Shown here: in pieces, positions 23,255-30,847 of the stretch | How the letters are laid out: every line of letters starts with the position of its first letter | How positions within the stretch are numbered: position 1 is the stretch's first letter | Origin: Kiritimatiellia bacterium | GTDB taxonomy: Bacteria > Verrucomicrobiota > Kiritimatiellia > RFP12 > UBA1067 | Reading direction: 5' to 3' | Length of the DNA: 47,733 nt | NCBI GenBank assembly: GCA_017403825.1 | Contig: JAFRDO010000088.1 | Location: forward strand, 1-47,733 | The notes under the pieces: generated by a model | Told to the model about the DNA's origin: nothing | The model's database searches: none | Seen by the model: only the letters and a program-made list of their open reading frames with translations | Made by a program: the position numbers and the translations under genes

Positions 23255-23938
23255 ATGACAAACAACAAACCATTCGCCATGTTCTTTAACGCCAGCCCTC
23301 GCAAAGGATGGAATACCGCCAAGATGCTCGAGGCGGCGAAAGCGGGCGCAGAGGAGGCGGGAGCCGAAACTGAACTCGTCAATCTCTACGACATCTGCTT
23401 CCCCGGTTGCAAGAGCTGCTTTGCCTGCAAGCTCAAGAACGCCAAGACGAACGGCGTGTGCGCCCTGCGCGACAACCTCAGGCCCGTCCTCGAACGCGCA
23501 CGGCAAGCTGATGTACTTGTCCTTGGCTCCCCCATTTACTTCAGCTACCCGACAGGCGTGTACCGAGCTTTCTTTGAACGCCTCGCCTTCCCGGTGTACA
23601 GCTATCACTACGAGAACGGCAACCCCCTCGTCTTTCGCGACAAGGTGATCGAGACAGCCAACATCTTCACGATGAACTGCCCCGAAGGCATGATGAAGGA
23701 CATTGGCTATCCGACTCTCCTTGAATCGAACACACAGACGCTGGCGGCGGTGTTCGGTGCATCGGAATCGCTATACGCCTGCGACACCTACCAGTTCACC
23801 GACTACTCGCGCTACGACATCACGCTCTTCGACGAGGCGGCGAAGCGCGCCCACCGCGACGCGCATTTTCCCATCGACCTTGCCAACGCCCGCGCTCTCG
23901 GCAAGCGACTCGTCGAAAAGGCGGGCAAGAAGATATGA
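23255..23938 (+). CDS. NAD(P)H-dependent flavodoxin-fold oxidoreductase
   Basis: 227 residues. FFNASPRKGWNTAKML is the FMN-binding loop; CFPGCKSCFACKLKNAKTNG is a Cys-rich insertion like that of iron-sulfur flavoproteins; GSPIYFSYPTGVYRAFFERL is the isoalloxazine loop. It is a cytoplasmic redox enzyme, probably reducing quinones or electrophiles. Its ATGA stop overlaps the next gene start. It is similar to, but not close to, the protein at 14560. Confidence 0.87.
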   Translation: MTNNKPFAMFFNASPRKGWNTAKMLEAAKAGAEEAGAETELVNLYDICFPGCKSCFACKLKNAKTNGVCALRDNLRPVLERARQADVLVLGSPIYFSYPTGVYRAFFERLAFPVYSYHYENGNPLVFRDKVIETANIFTMNCPEGMMKDIGYPTLLESNTQTLAAVFGASESLYACDTYQFTDYSRYDITLFDEAAKRAHRDAHFPIDLANARALGKRLVEKAGKKI

Positions 23939-24432
23939 AAGACATACTCTATGCATTAAAGGTGCTGTTGCGGGGTGTCGGGGCGATGCCGATGTCCGTG
24001 ATGCTCTGTCTTGGCGCGGTGATGCTCACGGGATGCGTTTCCTGTGACGTGGCAAACCGGCACAACAAAGAGCAAGAAGAGAAAAACATGTTCGTGGTAA
24101 GAATCGCCGAAATCGAAGTCTATCCCGAATGGCTGGAGGCGTATCTCGCCGCCGCCGGGACGGTCGGGGCTGAATCGGTCGCGAAGGAGCCTGGCGTGGT
24201 GTGTATCTTCCCGATGCAGATGAAGGAGTCGCCGACATCCATCCGCATCGTGGAGATCTACCGCAGCGAAGAGGCGTACAAGGAACATCTCGCGACGCCG
24301 CACTTCCGCAAATACAAGGAGGGCACGCCGCACATGATCAAGTCGCTTGAACTTGTGCCAATGCGCCCGCTCGACGTGGAGCACATGAACTTCATTTTCA
24401 AAAAGGAGCAAAAAGACATGGAAGGTCTGTAG
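23935..24432 (+). CDS. Lipoprotein-type antibiotic biosynthesis monooxygenase (ABM) domain protein
   Basis: 165 residues. The first about 30 residues (MSVMLCLGAVMLTGC) form a lipoprotein signal with lipobox LTGC. Residues from 52 (MFVVRIAEIEVYPEWLEAYL) form the ABM dimeric alpha/beta-barrel domain, usual as a quinol or heme-free monooxygenase. An internal ATG at 24088 begins exactly at the ABM domain, with AAGAAGAG upstream, so a cytoplasmic form may also be made. It overlaps the previous flavoprotein by 4 nt. Confidence 0.78.
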   Translation: MKDILYALKVLLRGVGAMPMSVMLCLGAVMLTGCVSCDVANRHNKEQEEKNMFVVRIAEIEVYPEWLEAYLAAAGTVGAESVAKEPGVVCIFPMQMKESPTSIRIVEIYRSEEAYKEHLATPHFRKYKEGTPHMIKSLELVPMRPLDVEHMNFIFKKEQKDMEGL

Positions 24433-24470
24433 CGTTTTGCGTTCTTTGCGGTTAATAATAGAAAACGGAA

Positions 24471-24665
24471 ATGAAGAAGAACCTTGGAAAGAAGAACTGA
24501 ATGTTCCCGATGCCGGTGTTGATGATCGGCACGTGCGGTGCAGACGGCACGCCCGACGCAACAAAGATGAAGCCCGTCTGTTTCGACACCTGCCAGCACG
24601 TCTACCGCATTATGGGCGAAGTCGTAGCAAAGGCGTTCAGCTGTGGCAAGAAGCTGATGAAATGA
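24471..24665 (+). pseudogene. Decayed flavin-reductase-like gene with nonsense codon and internal deletion
   Basis: The frame reads MKKNLGKKN, then TGA, then MFPMPVLMIGTCGADGTPDA, which fits the N-terminus of flavin reductase-like (DIM6/NTAB) proteins. TGA stands where these proteins often have Trp. It jumps directly to MKPVCFDTCQHVYRIMGE and AFSCGKKL, which fits the family C-terminus. Roughly 130 residues of the core are missing without a frame break. An alternative is a real 54-residue protein starting at 24501, but both ends match one larger family. Confidence 0.65.
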
Positions 24666-24678
24666 AAGGTAAAAGGAT

Positions 24679-25302
24679 ATGACGCTCTGGAAATTCATAA
24701 AGCACTACGCACTTGAGATCTATACAGTCATCGTCATGACGCTACTGACGGTTCCGGCGTTCATGGGAGAGTTGTCGGCGATCCAGAAGTTCATGGTCAT
24801 CTATTCCGTCCTCTTCATCCTGCATGAATGGGAAGAAGGCAAGTATCCGGGTGGATTCGTCAACATGATCGCCTCCCTCGTGCAGATCGAGGTAAGCGAT
24901 GAAATCAAGCGGGCGAGCCGCATTCCTGCGGGAATCCTCCTCTTGCTGATTACGGTCGTTCCTTTCGTCTTCGACTCCACGATCCTCTTTGCCGTGGCCG
25001 TCGCCACTTTCGGCATTATCGAGGGCGTTGTTCACATTGTGGGAATCCGGCTTTTCCAGCGCAAGACGCCCTACACGCCTGGCATGGTCACCGCCGTCCT
25101 TGAGGCAATTGAAAGCGTTGTCCTCATCGTGTATCTTGTCTGCAATCATCTCGGCGCATGGTACGATTATGTTTTCGGCCCCTTGCTCATGATCGTTTGT
25201 TTTGGCATGCTGCAGAAGACGATGACACTTCTCGTTGGCATCCGATACAGCGACATGCCAAAATACGTAAAAGCGCAGTGGAAGCGCGGCAACAGGGCAT
25301 GA
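24679..25302 (+). CDS. HXXEE domain membrane protein
   Basis: 207 residues with about six hydrophobic helices. LFILHEWEEGKYPGGF holds the name-giving His-x-x-Glu-Glu, a likely metal site within the membrane. Later helices (ILLLLITVVPFVFDS, VVLIVYLVCNHLG) complete the fold. The biochemical role of the family is not known. AAAGGTAAAAGG lies before the ATG. It ends the rightward group before the convergent LysR gene. Confidence 0.83.
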   Translation: MTLWKFIKHYALEIYTVIVMTLLTVPAFMGELSAIQKFMVIYSVLFILHEWEEGKYPGGFVNMIASLVQIEVSDEIKRASRIPAGILLLLITVVPFVFDSTILFAVAVATFGIIEGVVHIVGIRLFQRKTPYTPGMVTAVLEAIESVVLIVYLVCNHLGAWYDYVFGPLLMIVCFGMLQKTMTLLVGIRYSDMPKYVKAQWKRGNRA

Positions 25303-25346
25303 GTCGGGATACGATGGGGTCCCATAGTGTCCGGAAACTCTCTAGG

Positions 25347-25380
25347 CGCGCCTTGACCCGCTGAGACGAACTGATGGTGG
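25347..25380 (+). repeat. 34-bp remnant, second copy of 17394-17427
   Basis: It differs from the first copy at three transitions. The frame reads RALTR, TGA, DELMVG, so the Trp codon of the first copy has become a stop. It lies 11 nt before the end of the leftward LysR gene. Just upstream, ATGGGGTCCCAT (25314-25325) is a perfect 12-bp palindrome. Confidence 0.55.
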
Positions 25381-25391
25381 GATAAAAATCA

Positions 25392-26279
25392 TCAATAGCT
25401 GTCTATCCCTTGCCGGACGGCTGCGACGAGGGCGTTCGCGGCGAGCGGGAGCGCAGCGTTTTTTCGCCAGGCGAGATAGACGTCACTGGCGAGCGCGGGC
25501 GCGAACGGACGGAACACGACACGGTCGGCAAACTCCTGCGGTATCATACCGTCAATGCAGATCGCCGCGCCAAGTCCCGCCTCGACAAAGACGGCGGCGT
25601 TGTAGATGAGGTTATAGGTGGCGACCACGTCCAGTTTCCCGAACGGGCAGCAGAACCATCCTGCAAGAAACTCCTTCACCATCCCCTGCCGAGAACAAAT
25701 GAGAGGAATCCCTCGTGCGTCTTTGGGCGATATGCGCTTCTTCGCTGCGAGCGGCGAATCCTTTTCGACAGCAAGTCCCCAATGGTGCGTGTAGGGTAGC
25801 GTCAGATAGTCAAACCCTTCGTAGCGTCCTGGGCCTACAAGTACCCCGAGGTCGAGCGTGCCTTCCCGAAGATGGGCAAGGATGTCTTCACCGTTGCCTG
25901 ACGAGACGGAGAAGTTGAGACTTGGATTGGCGCGGCGAAGTTCCTTTGCGGCACGGGCGACAAATCGGAACGCAGGGGTTTCGCCGGCGCCGATGGAGAG
26001 CGTCCCGACAAGTTCGCCACTGTCCTTTGACTTGATTTCCGCCTCAATGCGTTCGGCGAGATCTACAAGATCGTCGGCGCGGCGCTTTAGGGCGACGCCT
26101 TTCTCGGTGAGTTCGATTCCGCGAGCGCCGCGTTTAAACAGCTTCTGGCCAAGTTCGTCTTCCAATGCGGCGAGCTGCGTCGAGAGCGCTGGCTGCGACA
26201 CATGCAGACGCTCAGAGGCGCGGGTGATGTTTCCCTCCTCCGCCACGGCGAGAAAGTACCTGAGTATCCGTAAGTCCAT
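25392..26279 (-). CDS. LysR family transcription regulator
   Basis: 295 residues from the ATG at 26279 (a longer frame begins at 26315). MDLRILRYFLAVAEEGNITR and ASERLHVSQPALSTQLAALE form the winged helix-turn-helix. The C-terminal periplasmic-binding-protein-like domain binds an inducer. On the minus strand TGA-TATACT (26295-26287) lies 7 nt before this ATG with no Shine-Dalgarno, so the mRNA is probably leaderless. It is divergent from the alpha/beta hydrolase gene, its likely target. Confidence 0.9.
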   Translation of the reverse strand: MDLRILRYFLAVAEEGNITRASERLHVSQPALSTQLAALEDELGQKLFKRGARGIELTEKGVALKRRADDLVDLAERIEAEIKSKDSGELVGTLSIGAGETPAFRFVARAAKELRRANPSLNFSVSSGNGEDILAHLREGTLDLGVLVGPGRYEGFDYLTLPYTHHWGLAVEKDSPLAAKKRISPKDARGIPLICSRQGMVKEFLAGWFCCPFGKLDVVATYNLIYNAAVFVEAGLGAAICIDGMIPQEFADRVVFRPFAPALASDVYLAWRKNAALPLAANALVAAVRQGIDSY

Positions 26280-26286
26280 GCCAGAC

Positions 26287-26371
26287 AGTATATCAGATTT
26301 AACCATAATCTTCAATTATGGCTAATGATATAAAATCGGTATTTGTTATTTCACCGCGAATGTCCTATACT
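26287..26371. promoter_or_regulatory. LysR operator and divergent promoters
   Basis: CCATAAT-CTTCA-ATTATGG (26303-26321) is a perfect 7-bp dyad containing the T-N11-A pattern of LysR boxes. The LysR promoter (TGA-TATACT on the minus strand) is at 26295-26287. Rightward, TTGTTA (26344-26349), 16 nt, TATACT (26366-26371) could transcribe the hydrolase gene. The dyad lies between them, as expected for autorepression and activation. Confidence 0.72.
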
Positions 26372-26422
26372 GTCCGCGATTTCTTTTTCAACTCAACAGG
26401 ACAACTCAAAAGGAGAATAAAG

Positions 26423-27511
26423 ATGATGAAAGAACTGACAATAGCGGCACTGGTCGCAGGTGGAGCGGGATTGGCCAACGCCGATTCGTGGGACAAGACG
26501 TTTCCGAAGTCGGACAAAGTCGAACACTGCAAGGCAACGTTCAAAAACCGCTTTGGCATCACGCTGGTGGCGGATGTGTACAAGCCCAAAGAGGGGAACG
26601 GGGAATGGGGAACAGGGAACGGGGAATCTGCCTCCGCCGAGGCTACGGCGGACAAGCAGGGAACGGGGAGCGGGAAGTTCGCGGCGATTGCGGTCTCGGG
26701 ACCATTCGGAGCGGTGAAGGAGCAGTCGTCTGGACTCTACGCGCAGACGCTTGCCGAGCGCGGTTTCCTGACCATCGCGTTCGATCCGTCCTACACGGGC
26801 GAGTCGTCGGGAGAGCCGCGCTACGTCGCTTCGCCGGACATCAACACCGAGGACTTTCAGGCGGCGGTCGATCACCTCGTCAGCCGCGACGATGTTGATG
26901 CGGACAAGATCGGCATTCTCGGCATCTGCGGCTGGGGCGGACTTGCCATCAACGCAGCGGCTATCGACACGCGCGTCAAGGCGACCGTCGCATCCACGAT
27001 GTACGACATGACGCGTGTCATCGCCAACGGCTACAACGACACCGAGGACTCCGCCGCAGCAAGAAAGGCGAAACGCGAGGCGATGAACGCCCAGCGCCTC
27101 GTCGATTTGAAGGCTGGCAAGGCAGAACGCGCCGGTGGCGTCATCGACCCGCTCCCTGCCGACGCGCCACAGTTCGTCAAGGACTACCACGCCTACTACA
27201 AGACGCCGCGCGGCTACCATCCGCGTTCACTCAACTCGACGGACGGCTGGAACAAGACGAGTGCGCTCAGTTTCCTGAATGCCAAGCTCTTCGCCTACGC
27301 CGACGAAATCGAAAGCGCGGTCATGGTCATCCATGGCGAAAAGGCGCACAGCCGCTATTTTAGCGAGACGGTATTCAAGAAGCTCAAGGGCGACAACAAG
27401 GAACTCGTCATCGTCCCTGGCGCGAACCACTGCGACCTCTATGACGGCGGCGGAAAGGACGCCATTCCCTTCGACCGCCTTGAGGCGTTCTACAGGAAGA
27501 ACCTGAAATGA
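26423..27511 (+). CDS. Exported alpha/beta hydrolase
   Basis: 362 residues from ATG 26423 with AAAAGGAG upstream. The signal peptide is MKELTIAALVAGGAGLANA. The alpha/beta fold is readable: VSGPFGAVKEQSSGLYAQTL, the nucleophile elbow ILGICGWGGLAI (Cys or a shifted residue in the GxCxxGG context), AVMVIHGEKAHSRYF and PGANHCDLYD with the catalytic His. It resembles dienelactone-hydrolase-like or YcjY-type enzymes. Residues about 57-85 (rich in GNGE and TADKQ) are an in-frame repeat insertion. Substrate is unknown. Confidence 0.83.
   Translation: MMKELTIAALVAGGAGLANADSWDKTFPKSDKVEHCKATFKNRFGITLVADVYKPKEGNGEWGTGNGESASAEATADKQGTGSGKFAAIAVSGPFGAVKEQSSGLYAQTLAERGFLTIAFDPSYTGESSGEPRYVASPDINTEDFQAAVDHLVSRDDVDADKIGILGICGWGGLAINAAAIDTRVKATVASTMYDMTRVIANGYNDTEDSAAARKAKREAMNAQRLVDLKAGKAERAGGVIDPLPADAPQFVKDYHAYYKTPRGYHPRSLNSTDGWNKTSALSFLNAKLFAYADEIESAVMVIHGEKAHSRYFSETVFKKLKGDNKELVIVPGANHCDLYDGGGKDAIPFDRLEAFYRKNLK
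26592..26675 (+). repeat. In-frame repeat insertion in the hydrolase gene
   Basis: About 84 bp built from GGGGAACGGGGAATGG-type units flanking the palindromic core CCGCCGAGGCTACGGCGG (26634-26651). It interrupts the conserved N-terminal strand region (VYKPKE, then KFAAIAV) without breaking the frame. Confidence 0.65.
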
Positions 27512-28128
27512 GCGTAGCCTCCAGAAGTCTTGTGCGGTACATCGCCATGTTATTCCTGATGATGGTTGTAGATGTGTCGCTCGCGGATTCCGTAATCGTC
27601 GTTTCGATAGGCGGGAAAAGCTTCACGGCTAAGGTTGAGGACTCGGAGACGGGGCGGGCCTTTGTTGCGAAACTGCCACTCACGCTGTCGATGACTGAAC
27701 TTAACGGCAACGAGAAATACTGCTATGGCGTTTCGCTGCCCACGGCGTCGAGATACTACAGCACAATCGAGGCGGGAGACTTCATGCTGTACGGATCGAA
27801 CTGCGTAGTGCTGTTCTATGGTGCGGCGGGCGGATATTCCTACACGCGAATAGGCCGGTTGACATCTACAGTCGGGCTTGCGGCGGCGCTCGGGAACGCT
27901 TCGGCGTCCGTGACGTTTGACAAGGCAAGACTGGAAGCAAACATCAAGATGGACGGCGACATTCCATCCGTTACAGTCGTGACGAACCTGCCTGAAGGGA
28001 CTTCTATAACGACACTTGCCGCGAAGTCCTTGTCAGCCGCAGAATCAGAATGGAAGGATTATGACTCGCTTGACGCAGAAGAGAAGTCTAAGTTCCGCTT
28101 CTTCAAGTTGAAGGCCGATGTGGAATAA
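27508..28128 (+). CDS. Exported protein with cyclophilin-like domain
   Basis: 206 residues starting inside the previous stop (ATGA). An N-terminal hydrophobic segment (YIAMLFLMMVVDVSLA) acts as signal. Residues 30-115 (IGGKSFTAKVEDSETGRAFV, LNGNEKYCYGVSLP, GDFMLYGSNCVVLFY) match the cyclophilin-like fold of YhbN/TM1367-type proteins. The C-terminal part (ASVTFDKARLEANI) is an extra segment. The function of this group is not known. It is co-transcribed with the hydrolase. Confidence 0.75.
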   Translation: MSVASRSLVRYIAMLFLMMVVDVSLADSVIVVSIGGKSFTAKVEDSETGRAFVAKLPLTLSMTELNGNEKYCYGVSLPTASRYYSTIEAGDFMLYGSNCVVLFYGAAGGYSYTRIGRLTSTVGLAAALGNASASVTFDKARLEANIKMDGDIPSVTVVTNLPEGTSITTLAAKSLSAAESEWKDYDSLDAEEKSKFRFFKLKADVE

Positions 28129-28152
28129 CACTTGAACAAGGATGTCAACCCT

Positions 28153-28716
28153 ATGACAATAGAAACATTCAGGCGGACAATGGCCGAGACGAAGTACATT
28201 CCTGCCGGAAGCGAACTTCACCTTGCGTTTCACGCTTTTTCACAGGAGGCGTTGAAGATCACCGCTAAATTGAACGGACAGTACCACACGCCCGACGAAG
28301 TACGACAGATGATGGCGGAGCTGACGGCGAGCGAGATTGACGAAACGTTCGGGATGTTCCCGCCTTTCTACACGGACTGCGGTAAAAACATCAAACTCGG
28401 CAAGCGAGTGTTCATAAACGCGGGGTGCCAGTTTCAGGATCAGGGAGGTATCGAAATCGGCGACGATGTGCTGATTGGCCCGCAGACCATAATTGCGACG
28501 CTCAACCACGACCCAAACTCCGAAAAGCGTGGCGGCATGATCCCAAAGCCGGTCAAAATCGGGAACAAGGTGTGGCTTGGTGCACGAGTGACGATCTGCC
28601 CAGGTGTGACGATCGGTGAAGGAGCGATTGTCGGCGCGGGCGCGGTTGTGACGAAGGACGTGACGCCAAGAACTGTTGTCGCTGGCGTTCCTGCCCGCAT
28701 ATTTCGCACCGTTTAG
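28153..28716 (+). CDS. Sugar O-acetyltransferase (left-handed beta-helix, Maa/LacA type)
   Basis: 187 residues from ATG 28153 (a TTG at 28132 would add seven). The hexapeptide-repeat helix is clear: IKLGKRVFINAGCQFQDQGG, IEIGDDVLIGPQ, VWLGARVTICPGVTIGEGA, VVAGVPARIF. The catalytic His lies in TLNHDPN. It transfers acetyl from acetyl-CoA to a sugar hydroxyl in the cytoplasm. It follows the cyclophilin-like gene by 24 nt. Confidence 0.9.
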   Translation: MTIETFRRTMAETKYIPAGSELHLAFHAFSQEALKITAKLNGQYHTPDEVRQMMAELTASEIDETFGMFPPFYTDCGKNIKLGKRVFINAGCQFQDQGGIEIGDDVLIGPQTIIATLNHDPNSEKRGGMIPKPVKIGNKVWLGARVTICPGVTIGEGAIVGAGAVVTKDVTPRTVVAGVPARIFRTV

Positions 28717-28807
28717 CCACAAAGGACAGGAGAAGTAGGAGGATCCTGGAGGATAGGTTATCGGCTGCTCCCACTCGACACTCCTGCATCTCCTACTCTT
28801 TGTGGCT
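28715..28807. repeat. Long inverted repeat after the acetyltransferase gene
   Basis: AGCCACAAAG (28715-28724) pairs with CTTTGTGGCT (28798-28807), and AGTAGGAG (28734-28741) pairs with CTCCTACT (28790-28797). The left arm has 9 extra bases between the two blocks. It may serve as a terminator stem, but there is no T run, and it resembles a small repeat element. Confidence 0.65.
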
Positions 28808-28838
28808 CTAAATGAACGAATCCTATACTACAGGGGTA

Positions 28839-28847
28839 TGATATAAT
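28839..28847 (+). promoter_or_regulatory. Extended -10 promoter TGA-TATAAT
   Basis: TGA-TATAAT with the permease ATG 8 nt downstream. An ATG also begins directly at 28848 but stops after three codons. Confidence 0.6.
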
Positions 28848-28855
28848 ATGGAACC

Positions 28856-29872
28856 ATGAACACAATATATGATTTGCTGATTTCGTTTGCCGAGGTGTTT
28901 GCCGCGATGTCGCCGTGGCTCGTTGTTGGCTTTTTCGCTGCCGGGGTCATCGCCGTGTGGATTCCGAGGGCATGGGTGAACCGCGTCATGGGCGGCAGCT
29001 CTGGCTTCTCTGGTATCCTGCGCGCCGTGCTGGTGGGAGTGCCGCTCCCGATATGCTCGTGCGGTGTTCTGCCGATTGCGACGGGGCTTCGCCGCAACGG
29101 GGCGGGGAAAGGCGCGACTGCCGCGTTCCTGATATCAACCCCGCAGACGGGCATCGACTCGGTCCTTGCGACATACGCACTGATGGGGCCGGTGTTCGCA
29201 ATCGCCCGCCCGCTCGCTGCAGCTCTTACTGGATTGGTTGGTGGCGTGGTCGTTTCGGCTGTCGGTGGCGACGACGCCTCGGCTTCTGCTGCGGACGACG
29301 CGCCGCCCTCTTCGCGCGGATTGAAAATGATCCTTTGGCAGGCGTACAGGCGGCTTCTCGGCTCGGTCGTGAAGCCACTTGCCGTCGGCCTTGCTGTGTC
29401 CGCACTTGTGACCGTACTCGTCCCGGACGGCTTTTTTGCCGAGGCGTTCGGTGGCAGGGACTGGCTCGCGATGCCGGCGATGGCGATCATTGGCTTCCCG
29501 ATGTACGTCTGTTCCACGGCGTCCATTCCAATCGCCGCGTCGCTCATCTTGAAAGGTGTCTCGCCCGGCGCGGCGTTCGTGTTCCTCATGGTCGGTCCAG
29601 CCATGAACGCGATGTCCGTGACGACGGTCGCCTCTCTCATCGGACGCAAGGCCGCCGCCGCGTATGTCGCAACCATCATCGCGGGCGCGATACTCTGCGG
29701 CTGCGCCGTCAACTGCTTCACAGACGCCACTGCTACGACGGAGACCGCCCGATGCGCCTCGCACGGTCTTACGGCGGTTCACTGGACTTGCGCCGCATTC
29801 CTCGCCGTGATGATGGCCTACAACTTGATCCGTCCTGTCAAGATGGCACACGCCAAGCCCGTTTGCAAGTAA
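28856..29872 (+). CDS. DUF318/ArsP-type permease (SO_0444-like metal efflux)
   Basis: 338 residues with about eight hydrophobic helices. VGVPLPICSCGVLPIATGLR and AFLISTPQTGIDSV are the paired signatures of the DUF318 permease family, close to SO_0444-type proteins proposed to export Cu or Zn. The second half repeats the theme with GFPMYVCSTASIPIAASLI. A charged loop near 140-155 separates the halves. The C-terminal tail has added Cys and His. No Shine-Dalgarno is visible; the ATG lies 8 nt after a -10. Confidence 0.85.
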   Translation: MNTIYDLLISFAEVFAAMSPWLVVGFFAAGVIAVWIPRAWVNRVMGGSSGFSGILRAVLVGVPLPICSCGVLPIATGLRRNGAGKGATAAFLISTPQTGIDSVLATYALMGPVFAIARPLAAALTGLVGGVVVSAVGGDDASASAADDAPPSSRGLKMILWQAYRRLLGSVVKPLAVGLAVSALVTVLVPDGFFAEAFGGRDWLAMPAMAIIGFPMYVCSTASIPIAASLILKGVSPGAAFVFLMVGPAMNAMSVTTVASLIGRKAAAAYVATIIAGAILCGCAVNCFTDATATTETARCASHGLTAVHWTCAAFLAVMMAYNLIRPVKMAHAKPVCK

Positions 29873-29895
29873 ACGAAAAATAGAAAGACAAGAGT

Positions 29896-30477
29896 ATGAA
29901 CAGAAAAGGATTCATTAAGGGAATGGTTGCCGCTGCGGGTATGGCAGCCCTGCCTCATCATGCATTCGCAAACGAAGGAGGAAAGATAATGAAAACAGCA
30001 GTCGTATATTTCTCGTGGAGCGGCAACACGCGTTTCGCCGCCGAGACAATCGCGAAGAAGGCCGGAGCCGACATCTTCGAGATAAAGGCCGAGACGCCAT
30101 ACAGCAGCGACTTCGGCAAGTGCTGCGACGAGGCGAAGCCGGAATGCCAAGGCAAGCTGCTCCGCCCGATCAAGTCCATTGAGGGACTCGACCTCGCGAA
30201 ATATGATGCCGTGTTTGTCGGCACGCCCAACTGGTGGGGCACGATGGCTCCGCCTGTGCGCACATGGGTGACGCAGAGCAAGGACGCACTCAAGGGAAAG
30301 ACCGTTTGCCTCTTCCAGACTCACGGCGGCGGCGGGATGCAGCGCGTGGGCAAGGATTTCGCGGAGGTGATCGGAGACGCGGCGAAAGTGCTCCCGCCCA
30401 AGGCGTTCAGCGGCTCGGCGATCAAGTCCAGCGTCGCCGCGCTGGAAGCGTTCGTCAGTGAGAGGACGGCGAAGTAG
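29896..30477 (+). CDS. Flavodoxin with N-terminal export signal
   Basis: 193 residues. Residues 1-27 (MNRKGFIKGMVAAAGMAALP) form a twin-residue-like signal peptide. From residue 32 a flavodoxin begins (MKTAVVYFSWSGNTRFAAET) with the FMN loop SWSGNTRF, GTPNWWGTMAPPV and THGGGGM. The internal ATG at 29989 has AAGGAGG 7 nt upstream, a near-perfect Shine-Dalgarno, so an unexported form is likely also made. Its final codons are copied at 14035-14068. Confidence 0.87.
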   Translation: MNRKGFIKGMVAAAGMAALPHHAFANEGGKIMKTAVVYFSWSGNTRFAAETIAKKAGADIFEIKAETPYSSDFGKCCDEAKPECQGKLLRPIKSIEGLDLAKYDAVFVGTPNWWGTMAPPVRTWVTQSKDALKGKTVCLFQTHGGGGMQRVGKDFAEVIGDAAKVLPPKAFSGSAIKSSVAALEAFVSERTAK

Positions 30478-30562
30478 GATAACTCACGCAGAGAGGCTGA
30501 GAGAGCAGAGAAAGAGTGGGCATCGTAGAAAATGAGATTACCGGTGATATTCTTGATGCCGC
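30477..30562 (+). repeat. Remnant of a GxxExxY inverted-repeat flank and gene start
   Basis: ACTCACGCAGAGAGG... (30482 on) resembles the 30-bp repeat at 14077. At 30528-30561 the codons for ENEITGDILDAA parallel ENDITKDILGAA of the intact GxxExxY gene at 14114. The remainder of that gene is absent and a Doc fragment follows. Confidence 0.55.
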
Positions 30563-30827
30563 TGGAGGACGCGAGCCCTATCCGACAAGGGAGGAAAAGG
30601 CGGCTCGCATCTGCGCGTCGCTCGTCTCTAACCATGCGTTCCTCGACGGAAACAAGAGAATAGGCATGTATGTGATGTTGACGTTTCTTGAAGTGAACGG
30701 GATTCGGCTTCAATGCACCGACGAGGATATCGTCCACGCCGGACTGTCGCTCGCCGACGGCTCCATGGGCTACAACGAACTCCTCGCCTGGATTCGCGAA
30801 CATATCGCGGATCACCTGCTGAAATAA
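30516..30827 (+). pseudogene. Chimera: GxxExxY N-terminal stub joined to truncated Doc
   Basis: A 103-residue frame with GTG start. Residues 1-16 match the beginning of GxxExxY proteins. Residues 17 onward (GGREPYPTREEKAARICASL, HAFLDGNKRIG, LSLADGSMGYNELLAW) match the Doc toxin at 21659 from its residue 44 to near its end. The N-terminal helices of Doc and any Phd partner are missing. The Fic core is intact but the protein is probably not a functional toxin. It documents recombination between the two loci. Confidence 0.75.
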
Positions 30828-30847
30828 GTTTTCTGGAGATTGGAAAG

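Noticed and set aside
24471..24503. Reassignment of TGA to Trp as an explanation for the flavin reductase stop
   Set aside because: Many intact genes in the window end with TGA, including overlapping ATGA pairs, so TGA is a stop here.
28828..29730. Minus-strand open frame of 300 codons over the permease gene
   Set aside because: The plus strand has transmembrane helices and the PICSCG signature; the minus frame is Ala/Pro/Thr-rich without motifs.
30516..30827. Second functional Doc toxin
   Set aside because: It lacks the first 43 residues and an antitoxin, and its start belongs to a GxxExxY remnant.
30780..30847. Guanidine riboswitch before the SugE-like exporter
   Set aside because: The region is the end of the Doc fragment plus about 20 nt; no conserved riboswitch elements are visible.
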